In this document: positions 26,143 to 34,629 of the stretch, in pieces
How positions within the stretch are numbered: position 1 is the first letter of the stretch
How the letters are laid out: every line of letters begins with the position of its first letter
From: Pseudomonas tolaasii NCPPB 2192
Lineage (GTDB): Bacteria > Pseudomonadota > Gammaproteobacteria > Pseudomonadales > Pseudomonadaceae
Assembly (NCBI RefSeq): GCF_002813445.1
Contig: NZ_PHHD01000001.1
Span: 2,356,001-2,420,000 of the forward strand
Direction: 5' to 3'
DNA: 64,000 nt
Program-made: the position numbers and the translations under genes
The notes under the pieces: generated by a model
Told to the model about the DNA's origin: nothing
Databases searched by the model: none
What the model saw: only the letters and a program-made list of their open reading frames with translations

Positions 26143-26973
26143 ATGACCATCATCGCCAGCCTTTTGCGCGCCGCCGACCTGCCGGACTCGCCCACCGCGC
26201 GCCTGGATGTGGAGCTGTTGCTGGCCGCAGCCCTGGGGAAATCGCGCAGTTACCTGCACACCTGGCCGGAAAAAATCGTCAGCAGCGAAGATGCGTTGAA
26301 GTTTGCCGACTACTTGCAGCGCCGTCGCGGCGGTGAGCCGGTGGCCTATATCCTCGGCCAGCAAGGTTTCTGGAAGCTGGACCTGGAAGTCGCGCCCCAC
26401 ACGCTGATTCCGCGCCCGGAAACCGAAATGCTGGTGGAGGCTGCGCTGGAATTGTTGCCGGCCACCCCCGCCAACATTCTCGACCTGGGCACCGGCAGCG
26501 GTGCGATTGCCCTGGCTCTGGCCAGTGAGCGCCCGGCCTGGCAAGTGACCGCGGTGGATCGTGTAATTGAGGCCGTGGCCCTTGCCGAGCGCAACCGCCA
26601 GCGTCTGCATCTGAAAAACGCCACCGTGCTGAACAGTCATTGGTTCAGCGCCCTGCAAGGCCAGCGCTTCGACCTGATCATCAGCAACCCGCCGTATATC
26701 GCCGATAGCGACCCGCATCTGGCGGCCGGTGATGTGCGTTTTGAGCCGGCCAGTGCGCTGGTGGCGGGCCACGATGGCCTGGACGACTTGCGCGTGATCA
26801 TCGCGCAAAGCCCGGCCCATCTGAATGCCGGCGGCTGGCTGTTGCTCGAGCACGGTTACGACCAGGCGGCGGCCGTGCGCGACCTGCTGTGTGGCGAGGG
26901 CTTTGAGGAAGTCCACAGCCGCGTCGACCTCGGCAGCCACGAACGTATTACCCTGGGGCGTCGGCCGTGCTGA
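26143..26973 (+). CDS. prmC: Release-factor glutamine methyltransferase PrmC
   Basis: 276 residues; methylates the GGQ glutamine of RF1 and RF2. It has an N-terminal helical domain and a class I methyltransferase domain with the SAM motif LDLGTGSGAIALALA and the catalytic SNPPYIA. It overlaps moeB by seven bases. Confidence 0.97.
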   Translation: MTIIASLLRAADLPDSPTARLDVELLLAAALGKSRSYLHTWPEKIVSSEDALKFADYLQRRRGGEPVAYILGQQGFWKLDLEVAPHTLIPRPETEMLVEAALELLPATPANILDLGTGSGAIALALASERPAWQVTAVDRVIEAVALAERNRQRLHLKNATVLNSHWFSALQGQRFDLIISNPPYIADSDPHLAAGDVRFEPASALVAGHDGLDDLRVIIAQSPAHLNAGGWLLLEHGYDQAAAVRDLLCGEGFEEVHSRVDLGSHERITLGRRPC

Positions 26974-27722
26974 CCGATCAGGAGCTGTTGCGCTATAGCC
27001 GGCAGATTTTGTTGCAGCATGTCGACATCGACGGCCAGTTGCGCCTGAAAAATGGCCGCGCCTTGATCATCGGCCTCGGCGGCCTCGGCGCACCGGTTGC
27101 GCTTTACCTGGCCGCCGCCGGAGTGGGCGAGCTGCATGTGGCAGACTTCGACACGGTCGACCTGACCAACCTGCAGCGCCAGATCATCCACGACACCGAC
27201 AGCGTGGGGCAGACCAAGGTCGATTCGGCGTTGCGTCGCCTGAGTGCCATCAACCCCGAGATCACGCTGGTCGCCCATCGCAGCGCGCTGGATGCCGATT
27301 CACTGGCGGCCGCAGTGGCGGCGGTGGACGTGGTGCTTGATTGCAGCGACAACTTCTCTACCCGCGAGGCGGTCAACGCCGCTTGCGTGGCCGCCACCAA
27401 GCCATTGATCAGCGGCGCGGCAATTCGCCTTGAAGGCCAATTGTCGGTGTTCGACCCGCGCCGCGAAGACAGCCCGTGTTACCACTGTTTATACGGACAC
27501 GGCAGCGACACCGAACTGACTTGCAGCGAAGCCGGCGTGGTCGGCCCGCTGGTGGGTGTGGTCGGCAGCCTGCAAGCGCTGGAAGCCTTGAAGCTGCTCG
27601 CCGGGTTTGGCGAGCCGTTGGTGGGCCGTCTGTTGCTGATCGACGCACTGACCACGCGGTTTCGCGAGCTGCGCGTCAAACGCGACCCCGGCTGCGCCGT
27701 GTGCGGGACGCAACATGGTTAA
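26967..27722 (+). CDS. moeB: MoeB/ThiF-family sulfur-carrier adenylyltransferase
   Basis: 251 residues of the E1-like family. ATP-binding GLGGLGAPVALYLAAAGVG is near residue 35 and zinc-binding Cys pairs are CYHC and CAVC. MoeB adenylates MoaD for molybdopterin synthesis; ThiF-type members do the same for ThiS. Its place after prmC and before murI is the Pseudomonas pattern, usually annotated as moeB. It overlaps murI by eight bases. Confidence 0.93.
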   Translation: MLTDQELLRYSRQILLQHVDIDGQLRLKNGRALIIGLGGLGAPVALYLAAAGVGELHVADFDTVDLTNLQRQIIHDTDSVGQTKVDSALRRLSAINPEITLVAHRSALDADSLAAAVAAVDVVLDCSDNFSTREAVNAACVAATKPLISGAAIRLEGQLSVFDPRREDSPCYHCLYGHGSDTELTCSEAGVVGPLVGVVGSLQALEALKLLAGFGEPLVGRLLLIDALTTRFRELRVKRDPGCAVCGTQHG

Positions 27723-28509
27723 GGACGCGCCGATCGGTGTGTTCGATTCCGGCGTCGGCGGCTTGTCGGTGCTGGATGAAATCCGGCAATTATTGCCTCA
27801 GGAATCGCTGCTTTACGTGGCTGACTGCGGGCACATTCCTTATGGCGAGAAAACCCCGGCGTTCATTCTGCAACGCTCGCGTGTGGTCGCCGGGTTTTTC
27901 CGCGAGCGTGGCGCCAAGGCCTTTGTGATTGCCTGCAATACGGCCACCGTCGCCGCCGTCGCGGATTTGCGCCAGGACTACCCGGACTGGCCGCTGGTAG
28001 GCATGGAACCCGCCGTCAAACCCGCCGCCGCCGCCACGCGCAGCGGTGTGGTCGGTGTACTCGCTACCACCGGCACCCTGCAAAGCGCCAAGTTCGCGGC
28101 CTTGCTCGACCGTTTTGCCACGGATGTGCGTGTTATCACCCAGCCCTGCCCGGGCCTGGTGGAGCTGATTGAAACCGGCGACCTGTGCAGCCCGGCCCTG
28201 CGCCGGATGTTGCAGGGTTATGTCGAACCGCTGCTCAGTGCCGGTTGCGACACCATCATCCTTGGCTGCACCCATTACCCCTTTCTCAAGCCGCTTCTGG
28301 CGCAGATGCTTCCCCCCAGCATCATCCTGATCGACACCGGCGCCGCCGTGGCGCGCCAGCTCAAGCGATTGCTGGGCGAGCGTGATTTGCTGGCCACTGC
28401 CACCCCTGAGCCAGCACATTTTTGGACCAGTGGTGATGCCGATCACCTCAGAAATATCCTACCGACACTATGGAAATACCCCGGCGTTGTGCGAAGCTTT
28501 GGCGCGTGA
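27715..28509 (+). CDS. murI: Glutamate racemase
   Basis: 264 residues; makes D-glutamate for peptidoglycan. The two catalytic Cys residues are in ACNTAT (near residue 73) and GCTHYP (near 184). It starts inside the moeB end and is the last gene of the hemA-prfA-prmC-moeB-murI string. Confidence 0.98.
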   Translation: MVKDAPIGVFDSGVGGLSVLDEIRQLLPQESLLYVADCGHIPYGEKTPAFILQRSRVVAGFFRERGAKAFVIACNTATVAAVADLRQDYPDWPLVGMEPAVKPAAAATRSGVVGVLATTGTLQSAKFAALLDRFATDVRVITQPCPGLVELIETGDLCSPALRRMLQGYVEPLLSAGCDTIILGCTHYPFLKPLLAQMLPPSIILIDTGAAVARQLKRLLGERDLLATATPEPAHFWTSGDADHLRNILPTLWKYPGVVRSFGA

Positions 28510-28621
28510 AAAATTCGTGAAACACCGGCGTTATACGCTGGAACTTCCGTCTATACGCCAGCTTCTATAGCGAGATAGCCTGCATAAAACCCTATAACTT
28601 CGTTTGGAAAGGATGTTTCTT

Positions 28622-29140
28622 ATGAAGCGCTTGTTCTGTTTGGCTGCGATTGCGGCCGCTGTGGTGGGACACTCGGTTTCAGCCCAGGCTGCCGGCCTGG
28701 AGTTCGGTGTGGGGAGCACCAGCGATTCGACCATGACTTATCGCCTGGGGCTGACGTCGGACTGGGATAAAAGCTGGTGGCAGAGCGATACCGGCCGACT
28801 GACCGGTTACTGGAGCGGCGCCTACACCTATTGGGACGGCGACAAGCGCGCCGGTGCGAGCAGCCTGTCGTTTTCGCCGGTATTTGTGTATGAGTTTGCC
28901 GGGCAGTCGGTGAAGCCCTACATCGAGGCCGGTATCGGCGTGGCGGTGTTCTCGCGCACGAGGCTGGAAGACAACAATATTGGCCAGGCCTTCCAGTTCG
29001 AAGACCGTCTGGGCTTCGGCCTGCGCTTTGCCGGTGGGCATGAGGTGGGCATTCGTGCCACGCACTATTCCAACGCCGGGCTGAGCAGCAATAACGATGG
29101 GGTTGAGAGCTACTCGTTGCACTACACCTTGCCGCTATAG
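28622..29140 (+). CDS. pagL: Lipid A 3-O-deacylase, PagL-like
   Basis: 172 residues from ATG 28622, preceded by a GGAAAGGA ribosome-binding site. There is a cleavable signal peptide (to about AQAA, residue 24) and a small eight-stranded beta-barrel pattern. The HYSNAGLSSNNDGVESYS segment near the C-terminus contains the His-x-Ser pair and Glu of the PagL active site. PagL removes the 3-linked acyl chain of lipid A in the outer membrane. It has its own promoter region after murI. Confidence 0.88.
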   Translation: MKRLFCLAAIAAAVVGHSVSAQAAGLEFGVGSTSDSTMTYRLGLTSDWDKSWWQSDTGRLTGYWSGAYTYWDGDKRAGASSLSFSPVFVYEFAGQSVKPYIEAGIGVAVFSRTRLEDNNIGQAFQFEDRLGFGLRFAGGHEVGIRATHYSNAGLSSNNDGVESYSLHYTLPL

Positions 29141-29164
29141 ATCCCAAGTCCACCGCAATACCCC

Positions 29165-29251
29165 TGTGGGAGCTGGCTTGCCTGCGATAGCATCACCTCG
29201 GTGTCACTGATGGACCGAGGTGCCTGCATCGCAGGCAAGCCAGCTCCCACA
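29165..29251. repeat. REPIN (inverted REP pair)
   Basis: A TGTGGGAGCTGGCTTGCCTG arm and its complement enclose about 40 bases with imperfect dyad symmetry. It is one of several copies in the window, always between genes, and belongs to the REP/REPIN class typical of Pseudomonas and mobilised by RAYT transposases. Confidence 0.93.
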
Positions 29252-29275
29252 GTTGAATCTCCATTTATTCGGGAA

Positions 29276-29581
29276 TCAGCGATACGCCGTCGCAATGCCC
29301 TGGCGTTCCTCGATGCACTCCGGGGCGCCCATCTCGAACTCCCGGCAGATCAGCGGCCGTCGCTCGTAGATCGTGCACATCATCGTGTCCCGGTCCAGCG
29401 CTGCGCACCAGCCGTCGTCCAGGCGCAGCATCACTTCACCGCCCCAGTCGTCGGTATCGATGTAGCGCTGCGGAACACCCGTGTCGGTGATCAGCATCAC
29501 TTCCAGCTGGCAGCAACAGGCCGCGCACGTCGAGCAGGTGACGGCGGGTTCGGGAATCTGGGTGAGACGGATGTTTGTCAT
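29276..29581 (-). CDS. YkgJ-type cysteine-cluster protein
   Basis: 101 residues with the cysteine pattern CSTCAACCCQLE near residue 16 and further Cys residues (CAALDRDTMMCTIY, CREFE, CIEE), the layout of the YkgJ/UPF0153 putative zinc- or iron-chelating family. No function is known. It lies after the light-type operon on the same strand with a 54-base gap and may be independent. Confidence 0.88.
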   Translation of the reverse strand: MTNIRLTQIPEPAVTCSTCAACCCQLEVMLITDTGVPQRYIDTDDWGGEVMLRLDDGWCAALDRDTMMCTIYERRPLICREFEMGAPECIEERQGIATAYR

Positions 29582-29635
29582 AGGCGCGCAGTGTAAGGCA
29601 AGCGCGTTGGCGGCGTATGAATGCTCTGACGGACG

Positions 29636-30127
29636 TCAGTGCCCCAGCTGCCGTGCAATCCAGTGCAGCAAGGGAAACAGCAGGGCCCACAACACCGCCA
29701 GGCCGATCACGGTCGGCACCGTGCCGTAGCCAAAATTCACCCCGGCCATTTGGCTGCCCGCGTAATAGGACAGCGGCCCGCCTACCGCGCCCAACAAACT
29801 GGCGCGCCACCAGGGCCGGGCGCTCCAGGCCAGGCAATGGCGCAAGGTGGTGGCAAGCAGCGCCCACAGCAGGATCAGCCAAAAAGGAATCAGCGGGCCA
29901 GGAAAGCTGAAATGAAATACGCCAAAGGTACGCAGCGTGGTGTCGATGACGGTGCCCAGCAAGGTCACGGCGAGGATGGCTTGCCCATCGGCCGACCACG
30001 AACTTGTCCACAACAGGTGGATAGCCAGTACCACCCCACCCACCAGCAACCAGCGACTATCACCGCCGAGCACGCAAGCAAACCAGCCGCACTGGAACAG
30101 CACGGCATTGGCCAGCGTTTTAAGCAC
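29636..30127 (-). CDS. DUF2878 membrane protein
   Basis: 163 residues from GTG 30127, which overlaps the cfa stop by eight bases. About five hydrophobic segments fill the protein and no soluble domain is seen, which fits DUF2878 inner-membrane proteins found with photolyase and Cfa-like genes. It is the last gene of the nine-gene leftward operon. Function unknown; co-occurrence suggests a part in membrane lipid modification. Confidence 0.78.
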   Translation of the reverse strand: MLKTLANAVLFQCGWFACVLGGDSRWLLVGGVVLAIHLLWTSSWSADGQAILAVTLLGTVIDTTLRTFGVFHFSFPGPLIPFWLILLWALLATTLRHCLAWSARPWWRASLLGAVGGPLSYYAGSQMAGVNFGYGTVPTVIGLAVLWALLFPLLHWIARQLGH

Positions 30128-31391
30128 TGAAACGCCCGAGCAGAGGCGGGTTGATCGCCGCCGGCTTGGCCAGCAGCAGCTGCGCGGTACCAATCGTTCG
30201 TTCCATAAACCCGCCTTCGCAGTAGCACAGATAGAATTCCCACAAACGCAGGAAATATTCATCGTAGCCCAGCTCGGCGAGACGGCCATGGGCGCGGCGG
30301 AAGTTTTCGTGCCACAGGCGCAACGTACGCGCGTAGTGCAGGCCGAAGTCCTCCATGTGCAGCAGGTTCATGTCGGTGTCACGGCTGACGATCTGCAACA
30401 TGTTCTGCACACAGGGCAGCGCGCCGCCGGGGAAGATGTAGCGCTGGATAAAGTCGACGCTGTTTTTGGCCTGTTCGAAGCGTTGTTCGCGAATAGTGAT
30501 GGCTTGCAGCAACATCAGGCCGTCGCGCTTGAGCAATTGCGCGCATTGCTTGAAGTAGGTCGGCAGGAAGCGATGGCCCACGGCTTCGATCATCTCGATG
30601 GACACCAGCTTGTCGTACTCGCCGGTGAGGTCGCGGTAGTCCTGCAGTAACAGAGTGACCCGGCCTTGCAGCCCCAGCGCCGCAATGCGTTTTTCGGTGT
30701 AGGCGAACTGCTCTTTGGACAAGGTTGTGGTGGTCACCTTGCAGCCATAGTGCTGCGCCGCATACAGCGCCATGCTGCCCCAACCGGTGCCGATTTCCAG
30801 CAAGTGGTCGGTGGGCTTGAGCGCAAGTTTCTGACAGATGCGTTCAAGCTTGTTCAGTTGCGCCTGTTCCAGAGTGTCATCGGCGGTCAGAAATTGCGCG
30901 GCCGAGTACATCATGGTCGGGTCGAGAAACTCTTCGAACAGGTCGTTGCCCAGGTCGTAGTGGGCCGCGATGTTTTTCTGCGAGCCCTTGCGCGTATTGC
31001 GGTTAAGCCAGTGCAAGCCCTGGGTGAACGGCCGGGCCAGGCGCGCGAGGCCGCCTTCCAGGGCATCGAGTACGTCGAGGTTGCTGACCATCACGCGCAC
31101 CACGGCGGTCAGGTCCGGGCTGCTCCAGTAGCCGTGGATAAACGCTTCGCCTGCGCCGATTGAGCCATTGGCCGCCACCAGGCCCCACACCGCTGAATCC
31201 AGAATCTGGATTTCCCCCAACAAATGCGCTTCCCGGGCGCCGAAGACCTGGCGTTCGCCGTCTTCAATCACCACCAACTGGCCGTGGCGCAGTTGGCTGA
31301 GTTGACGCAGCACCGCCTTGCGCAGCAGCGCGGTGGTCAGGCCATTGACGTTCAGGCGGTTGGCCTTGACCGATAAGCTAGGGGTTTTCAT
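30120..31391 (-). CDS. Cfa-type fatty-acyl-phospholipid methyltransferase
   Basis: 423 residues from ATG 31391. The C-terminal two-thirds is a SAM methyltransferase of the mycolic/cyclopropane synthase family: LLEIGTGWGSMALYA SAM motif (near residue 203) and the SIEMIEAVGHRFLP segment. The N-terminal part resembles the lipid-binding domain of Cfa. Genome neighbours (FAD oxidase, DUF1365, SDR, photolyase) differ from classic cfa, so it may make a methylated, cyclopropane or furan fatty acid. It overlaps its neighbours on both sides. Confidence 0.88.
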   Translation of the reverse strand: MKTPSLSVKANRLNVNGLTTALLRKAVLRQLSQLRHGQLVVIEDGERQVFGAREAHLLGEIQILDSAVWGLVAANGSIGAGEAFIHGYWSSPDLTAVVRVMVSNLDVLDALEGGLARLARPFTQGLHWLNRNTRKGSQKNIAAHYDLGNDLFEEFLDPTMMYSAAQFLTADDTLEQAQLNKLERICQKLALKPTDHLLEIGTGWGSMALYAAQHYGCKVTTTTLSKEQFAYTEKRIAALGLQGRVTLLLQDYRDLTGEYDKLVSIEMIEAVGHRFLPTYFKQCAQLLKRDGLMLLQAITIREQRFEQAKNSVDFIQRYIFPGGALPCVQNMLQIVSRDTDMNLLHMEDFGLHYARTLRLWHENFRRAHGRLAELGYDEYFLRLWEFYLCYCEGGFMERTIGTAQLLLAKPAAINPPLLGRFSA

Positions 31392-32187
31392 GGCGGCGAT
31401 CCTTGGTATACCCGACTGCGGTGCGAGAGGCGCCATCGGCGGCCTGATGGGAAAAAATCGGTGTGCGCTTGAGAAACAGGCGCACGGCCTGCCAGTAAAT
31501 CGCAAGGCAGGTTTTGGCGGTCATCCAGGGAAAGCGCCACAGGTAACGATGCAGGCTGGCGCGGTTCAGCACTTCCCGTTGCAGGCTCAGGGTGGCGTCG
31601 AAGACTTTGTGCGTGCCTTGCCAGTCGGCCATGTGCACGCCGAGCCGGGTGGCGGGCGGGCTGAAGCTCATGCGGTATTCCAGGTCACGCGGCAAAAACG
31701 GCGACACATGAAACGCCTTGGCTACGGCGAAGTGCTGGTGTTGCTCGGCGCTCCGGGTTTGGGCCGGCAACACATAGTGGTAGCGCTCGCGCCACGGGGT
31801 GTTGGTCACTTCACACAGGATCGCGGCCAGTTGCCCGTCGGCCTCGAAACAGTAGAAGAAACTCACAGGGTTAAAAGCCAGGCCCCAACTGCGGGCCTGG
31901 GTCAGTAGGCAGATAACGCCCCGAGGCTCGCGCCCCAGTGCCTTGCCGACTTCCTGGCGCACGGCATCGGTCAAGCTCATGCCGTTGCGCGTCAATTCAC
32001 GCAGGTAATCCTGCTGGCGAAAACCGAAGGGGGCCAGACGGCTTGCGCCGGCCAGCGGCGACAGGCCGAGTACTTCGTCCTGTTCGCTCAAGTCCAGGTA
32101 CAGCAGGCCGATGCGGTAGCGAAAGGCGTGGGCCTTGGGCGAGAATCGGCGATGGGCGATCCAGCCGCTGTACAGGGCACTGTTCAC
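31378..32187 (-). CDS. DUF1365 family protein
   Basis: 269 residues from GTG 32187, chosen because it gives the standard N-terminus NSALYSGWIAHRRFSPKAH and a four-base overlap with the FAD protein. The family motif FNPVSFFYCFE near residue 105 is clear. DUF1365 proteins are found with FAD oxidases and Cfa-like enzymes and are thought to act in lipid modification, but no activity is established. Confidence 0.92.
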   Translation of the reverse strand: MNSALYSGWIAHRRFSPKAHAFRYRIGLLYLDLSEQDEVLGLSPLAGASRLAPFGFRQQDYLRELTRNGMSLTDAVRQEVGKALGREPRGVICLLTQARSWGLAFNPVSFFYCFEADGQLAAILCEVTNTPWRERYHYVLPAQTRSAEQHQHFAVAKAFHVSPFLPRDLEYRMSFSPPATRLGVHMADWQGTHKVFDATLSLQREVLNRASLHRYLWRFPWMTAKTCLAIYWQAVRLFLKRTPIFSHQAADGASRTAVGYTKDRRHENP

Positions 32188-33431
32188 AGGGTTTCCCCAA
32201 AGGCCTGGGCCACGCGCAGGGCGCTGACCACGCCGTCTTCGTGAAAACCGTTGGCCCAATAAGCGCCGCAATAAAAGGTATGGCGGGTGCCGTGCAGTTC
32301 CTCCCAGCGCGCCTGCGCCGCCACGGCCACCAGGCTGTATTGCGGATGAGCGTAGGTGTACCGCGCGAGGACTTTCAGCGGGTCGATCATCGGCGTCTGG
32401 TTGAGGCTGACGCAAAAGGTGGTCGGGCTGTCGATGCCTTGCAGGATGTTCATGTCGTAGGTCACGGCCGCCTGGTTCTGCGTCTTGCCGATCAGCCGGT
32501 AATTCCAGCTGGCCCAGGCCAGTTTGCGGTCGGGCAGCAGGCGGGTGTCGGTGTGCAGCACCACGTCGTTATCGGCGTAGGGCAGGGCGCCCAAAATCTG
32601 TTGCTCGGCAACGCTCGGGTCGCCCAGCAAGGCCAGCGCCTGGTCGCTGTGGCAGGCAAACACCACCTTGTCGAAAGCCTCGCTGCCCGCGGCACTGTGA
32701 ACCACCACGCCTTCGGCATTGCGCTCGACCCGATGCACCGGGCAATTGAGCCGGATCTGTTCGCGAAAGCTGCGGGTCAGCGGCTCGATATAACGGCTGG
32801 ACCCGCCCTCGATCACGCACCACTGCGGCCGGTTGTTCACCGAGAGCAAACCGTGGTTCTTGAAAAAACGCACAAAGAACTGCAGCGGAAAACCGAGCAT
32901 GTCCGACAAAGGCATCGACCAGATCGCCGCGCCCATCGGCACGATGTAATGCCGGATAAACCGCTCGCCGTAGCCGCCAGCCTCGAGGTAGTCACCCAGG
33001 GTCATCTCGGCGCTGATGCGTTGCTCTTGCAGGTCCAGCGGCGCCTGGCGGTTGAAGCGCAGGATGTCGCGCAACATGCCCCAGAAACCCGGTGACAAAA
33101 TATTGCGGCGCTGGGCGAACAGGCTGTTGAGGTTATTGCCGTTGTACTCGAAGCCTTCGTTCTGGTCACACACCGAAAAACTCATCTCGGTGGGCTTGAA
33201 CGTCACGCCAATCTGGCCGAGCAGGCGAATGAAGTTGGGGTAGGTCCAGTCGTTGAACACGATAAATCCGGTGTCCACCGCGTGGCTTTTGCCCTCTACC
33301 GTCACGTTCACCGTGTGCGTGTGCCCGCCGATGCGGTCGCCGGCTTCGAACAGCGTGATGTCGTGGCGACGGCTGAGCAGATAGGCGCTGGTCAACCCGG
33401 CGATGCCACTGCCGACAATGGCGATTTTCAC
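32184..33431 (-). CDS. FAD-dependent amine-oxidase-like protein
   Basis: 415 residues from GTG 33431. The dinucleotide-binding motif VGSGIAGLTSAYLL with downstream FEAGDRIGGHTH is at the N-terminus, as in flavin amine oxidases and desaturases. No signal peptide. It is consistently paired with DUF1365 and Cfa-like genes in bacteria, so it probably oxidises or desaturates a lipid substrate together with them. Substrate unknown. Confidence 0.9.
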   Translation of the reverse strand: MKIAIVGSGIAGLTSAYLLSRRHDITLFEAGDRIGGHTHTVNVTVEGKSHAVDTGFIVFNDWTYPNFIRLLGQIGVTFKPTEMSFSVCDQNEGFEYNGNNLNSLFAQRRNILSPGFWGMLRDILRFNRQAPLDLQEQRISAEMTLGDYLEAGGYGERFIRHYIVPMGAAIWSMPLSDMLGFPLQFFVRFFKNHGLLSVNNRPQWCVIEGGSSRYIEPLTRSFREQIRLNCPVHRVERNAEGVVVHSAAGSEAFDKVVFACHSDQALALLGDPSVAEQQILGALPYADNDVVLHTDTRLLPDRKLAWASWNYRLIGKTQNQAAVTYDMNILQGIDSPTTFCVSLNQTPMIDPLKVLARYTYAHPQYSLVAVAAQARWEELHGTRHTFYCGAYWANGFHEDGVVSALRVAQAFGETL

Positions 33432-34210
33432 AGGTTGTCCTTGTGCGGCGGCGGGCTGCGCAGCATGCGTTTGCCGATGATCAGTTGCGCGCGGTTGGGC
33501 AGCTTCGACAGCGGCCACAGCGTGGCGATAAACAGCGCGGGGAAAGCGATTTCCAGCGGGCGTTTTTCCAGCTTGGCGAAGATGTGTTTGGCCGCTTTGT
33601 CGGCCGGCCAGCTCAGGGGCATCGGGAAGTCATTACGCTCGGTCAGCGGCGTGTCGACAAAACCCGGGCTGATCACCGTCACATCAATGTTCTCCGGCGA
33701 CAGGCTGATGCGCAGGGATTCAAACAGATACCGCAGGCCCGCCTTGGACGCGCCATAGGCTTCGGCGCGCGGCATTGGCAGGTAGGTCACGGCGCTGGCC
33801 ACGCCCACCAGATGCGGCCTGTGCCCGGCGCGCAGCAACGGCAACGCAGCTTCGATGCAGTAACTGCTCGCCAGCAAATTGGTGCGCACAACGTGTTCGA
33901 CGATGGACGCGTCGAATTGCCGGGCGTCCACATATTCGCAGGTGCCGGCGTTGAGGATCACGGTGTCGAGCGAGCCCCAGACCACGCCGATGTGCTCGCC
34001 GATTTCGCGCACGACCTGGCTGTTGGTCAGGTCGCCGGCCACCACCAGTACTTGCCCCGGGAAACGCTGAGCCAATGCTTGCAACGGGCCTTTGGTGCGC
34101 GCACTGAGCGCGACATGGGCGCCGCTCATGAGCAGTTCCACGGCCAGGGCCGCGCCGATGCCACTGCTGGCGCCGGTCAACCAATAACGGCGGGGCGGTG
34201 TGGTGCTCAT
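33428..34210 (-). CDS. SDR-family oxidoreductase
   Basis: 260 residues from ATG 34210. Classical SDR features are present: cofactor motif TGASSGIG near residue 13, NAG motif (LNAGT) near 90 and catalytic YGASK near 155. The start overlaps the NTF2-like gene stop and the end overlaps the FAD gene. Substrate unknown; the cluster suggests a lipid or keto intermediate. Confidence 0.92.
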   Translation of the reverse strand: MSTTPPRRYWLTGASSGIGAALAVELLMSGAHVALSARTKGPLQALAQRFPGQVLVVAGDLTNSQVVREIGEHIGVVWGSLDTVILNAGTCEYVDARQFDASIVEHVVRTNLLASSYCIEAALPLLRAGHRPHLVGVASAVTYLPMPRAEAYGASKAGLRYLFESLRISLSPENIDVTVISPGFVDTPLTERNDFPMPLSWPADKAAKHIFAKLEKRPLEIAFPALFIATLWPLSKLPNRAQLIIGKRMLRSPPPHKDNL

Positions 34211-34629
34211 CCCATTCTCCTTTTCAGCCAACCGATCACGCGGCCAATGACCGGCAAGTGTTCATAGAGCATGGCGCCGGCATCGAAATAGTCACGATGG
34301 CGGTACACCTTGTCGCGCCACATCAGGTGCGAGCAGCCTTCCACACGGATGACCTTGCCCCTGGCCAGGCGCGGGTGACAGAAGCTCATTTTCCAGCGCA
34401 GGTAGCCTTCGCCTTCAGCCACCTCGTCGAAGCCGTGAAAATCGAAACGCAGCTGGGTGACGTTGCTGTACAGCTCGGCGAAATAGCGGTGCATCGCAGG
34501 CAGGCCGTGGACTTCGTGCAGCGGGTCGGCGAAGGCAATGTCCTTGCTGTACAAGCTGTCGAGCAGGTGCAGGTTGTGCTTGTCCAGCGTGGCAAAGGCC
34601 TGGGCGAACTTGCGCAGGAAGTCACTCAT
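34207..34629 (-). CDS. NTF2-like (SnoaL-type) protein
   Basis: 140 residues of the cone-shaped alpha+beta NTF2-like family: FAQAFATLDKHNLHLLDSLY at the start, then ADPLHEVHGL, a pattern common in SnoaL-like polyketide or steroid isomerase proteins. It lies between phrB and the SDR with short overlaps, so it is made with them. Catalytic role is not clear. Confidence 0.85.
   Translation of the reverse strand: MSDFLRKFAQAFATLDKHNLHLLDSLYSKDIAFADPLHEVHGLPAMHRYFAELYSNVTQLRFDFHGFDEVAEGEGYLRWKMSFCHPRLARGKVIRVEGCSHLMWRDKVYRHRDYFDAGAMLYEHLPVIGRVIGWLKRRMG

Noticed and set aside
25057..26940. A 627-codon open frame on the minus strand opposite prfA and prmC
   Set aside because: It is the antisense shadow of two strongly conserved genes in high-GC DNA; composition is unlike a real protein and no family features are visible.
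29165..29251. Possible CRISPR repeats in the recurring palindromes
   Set aside because: The copies are single, far apart and inverted, without regular spacers; they are REPINs.
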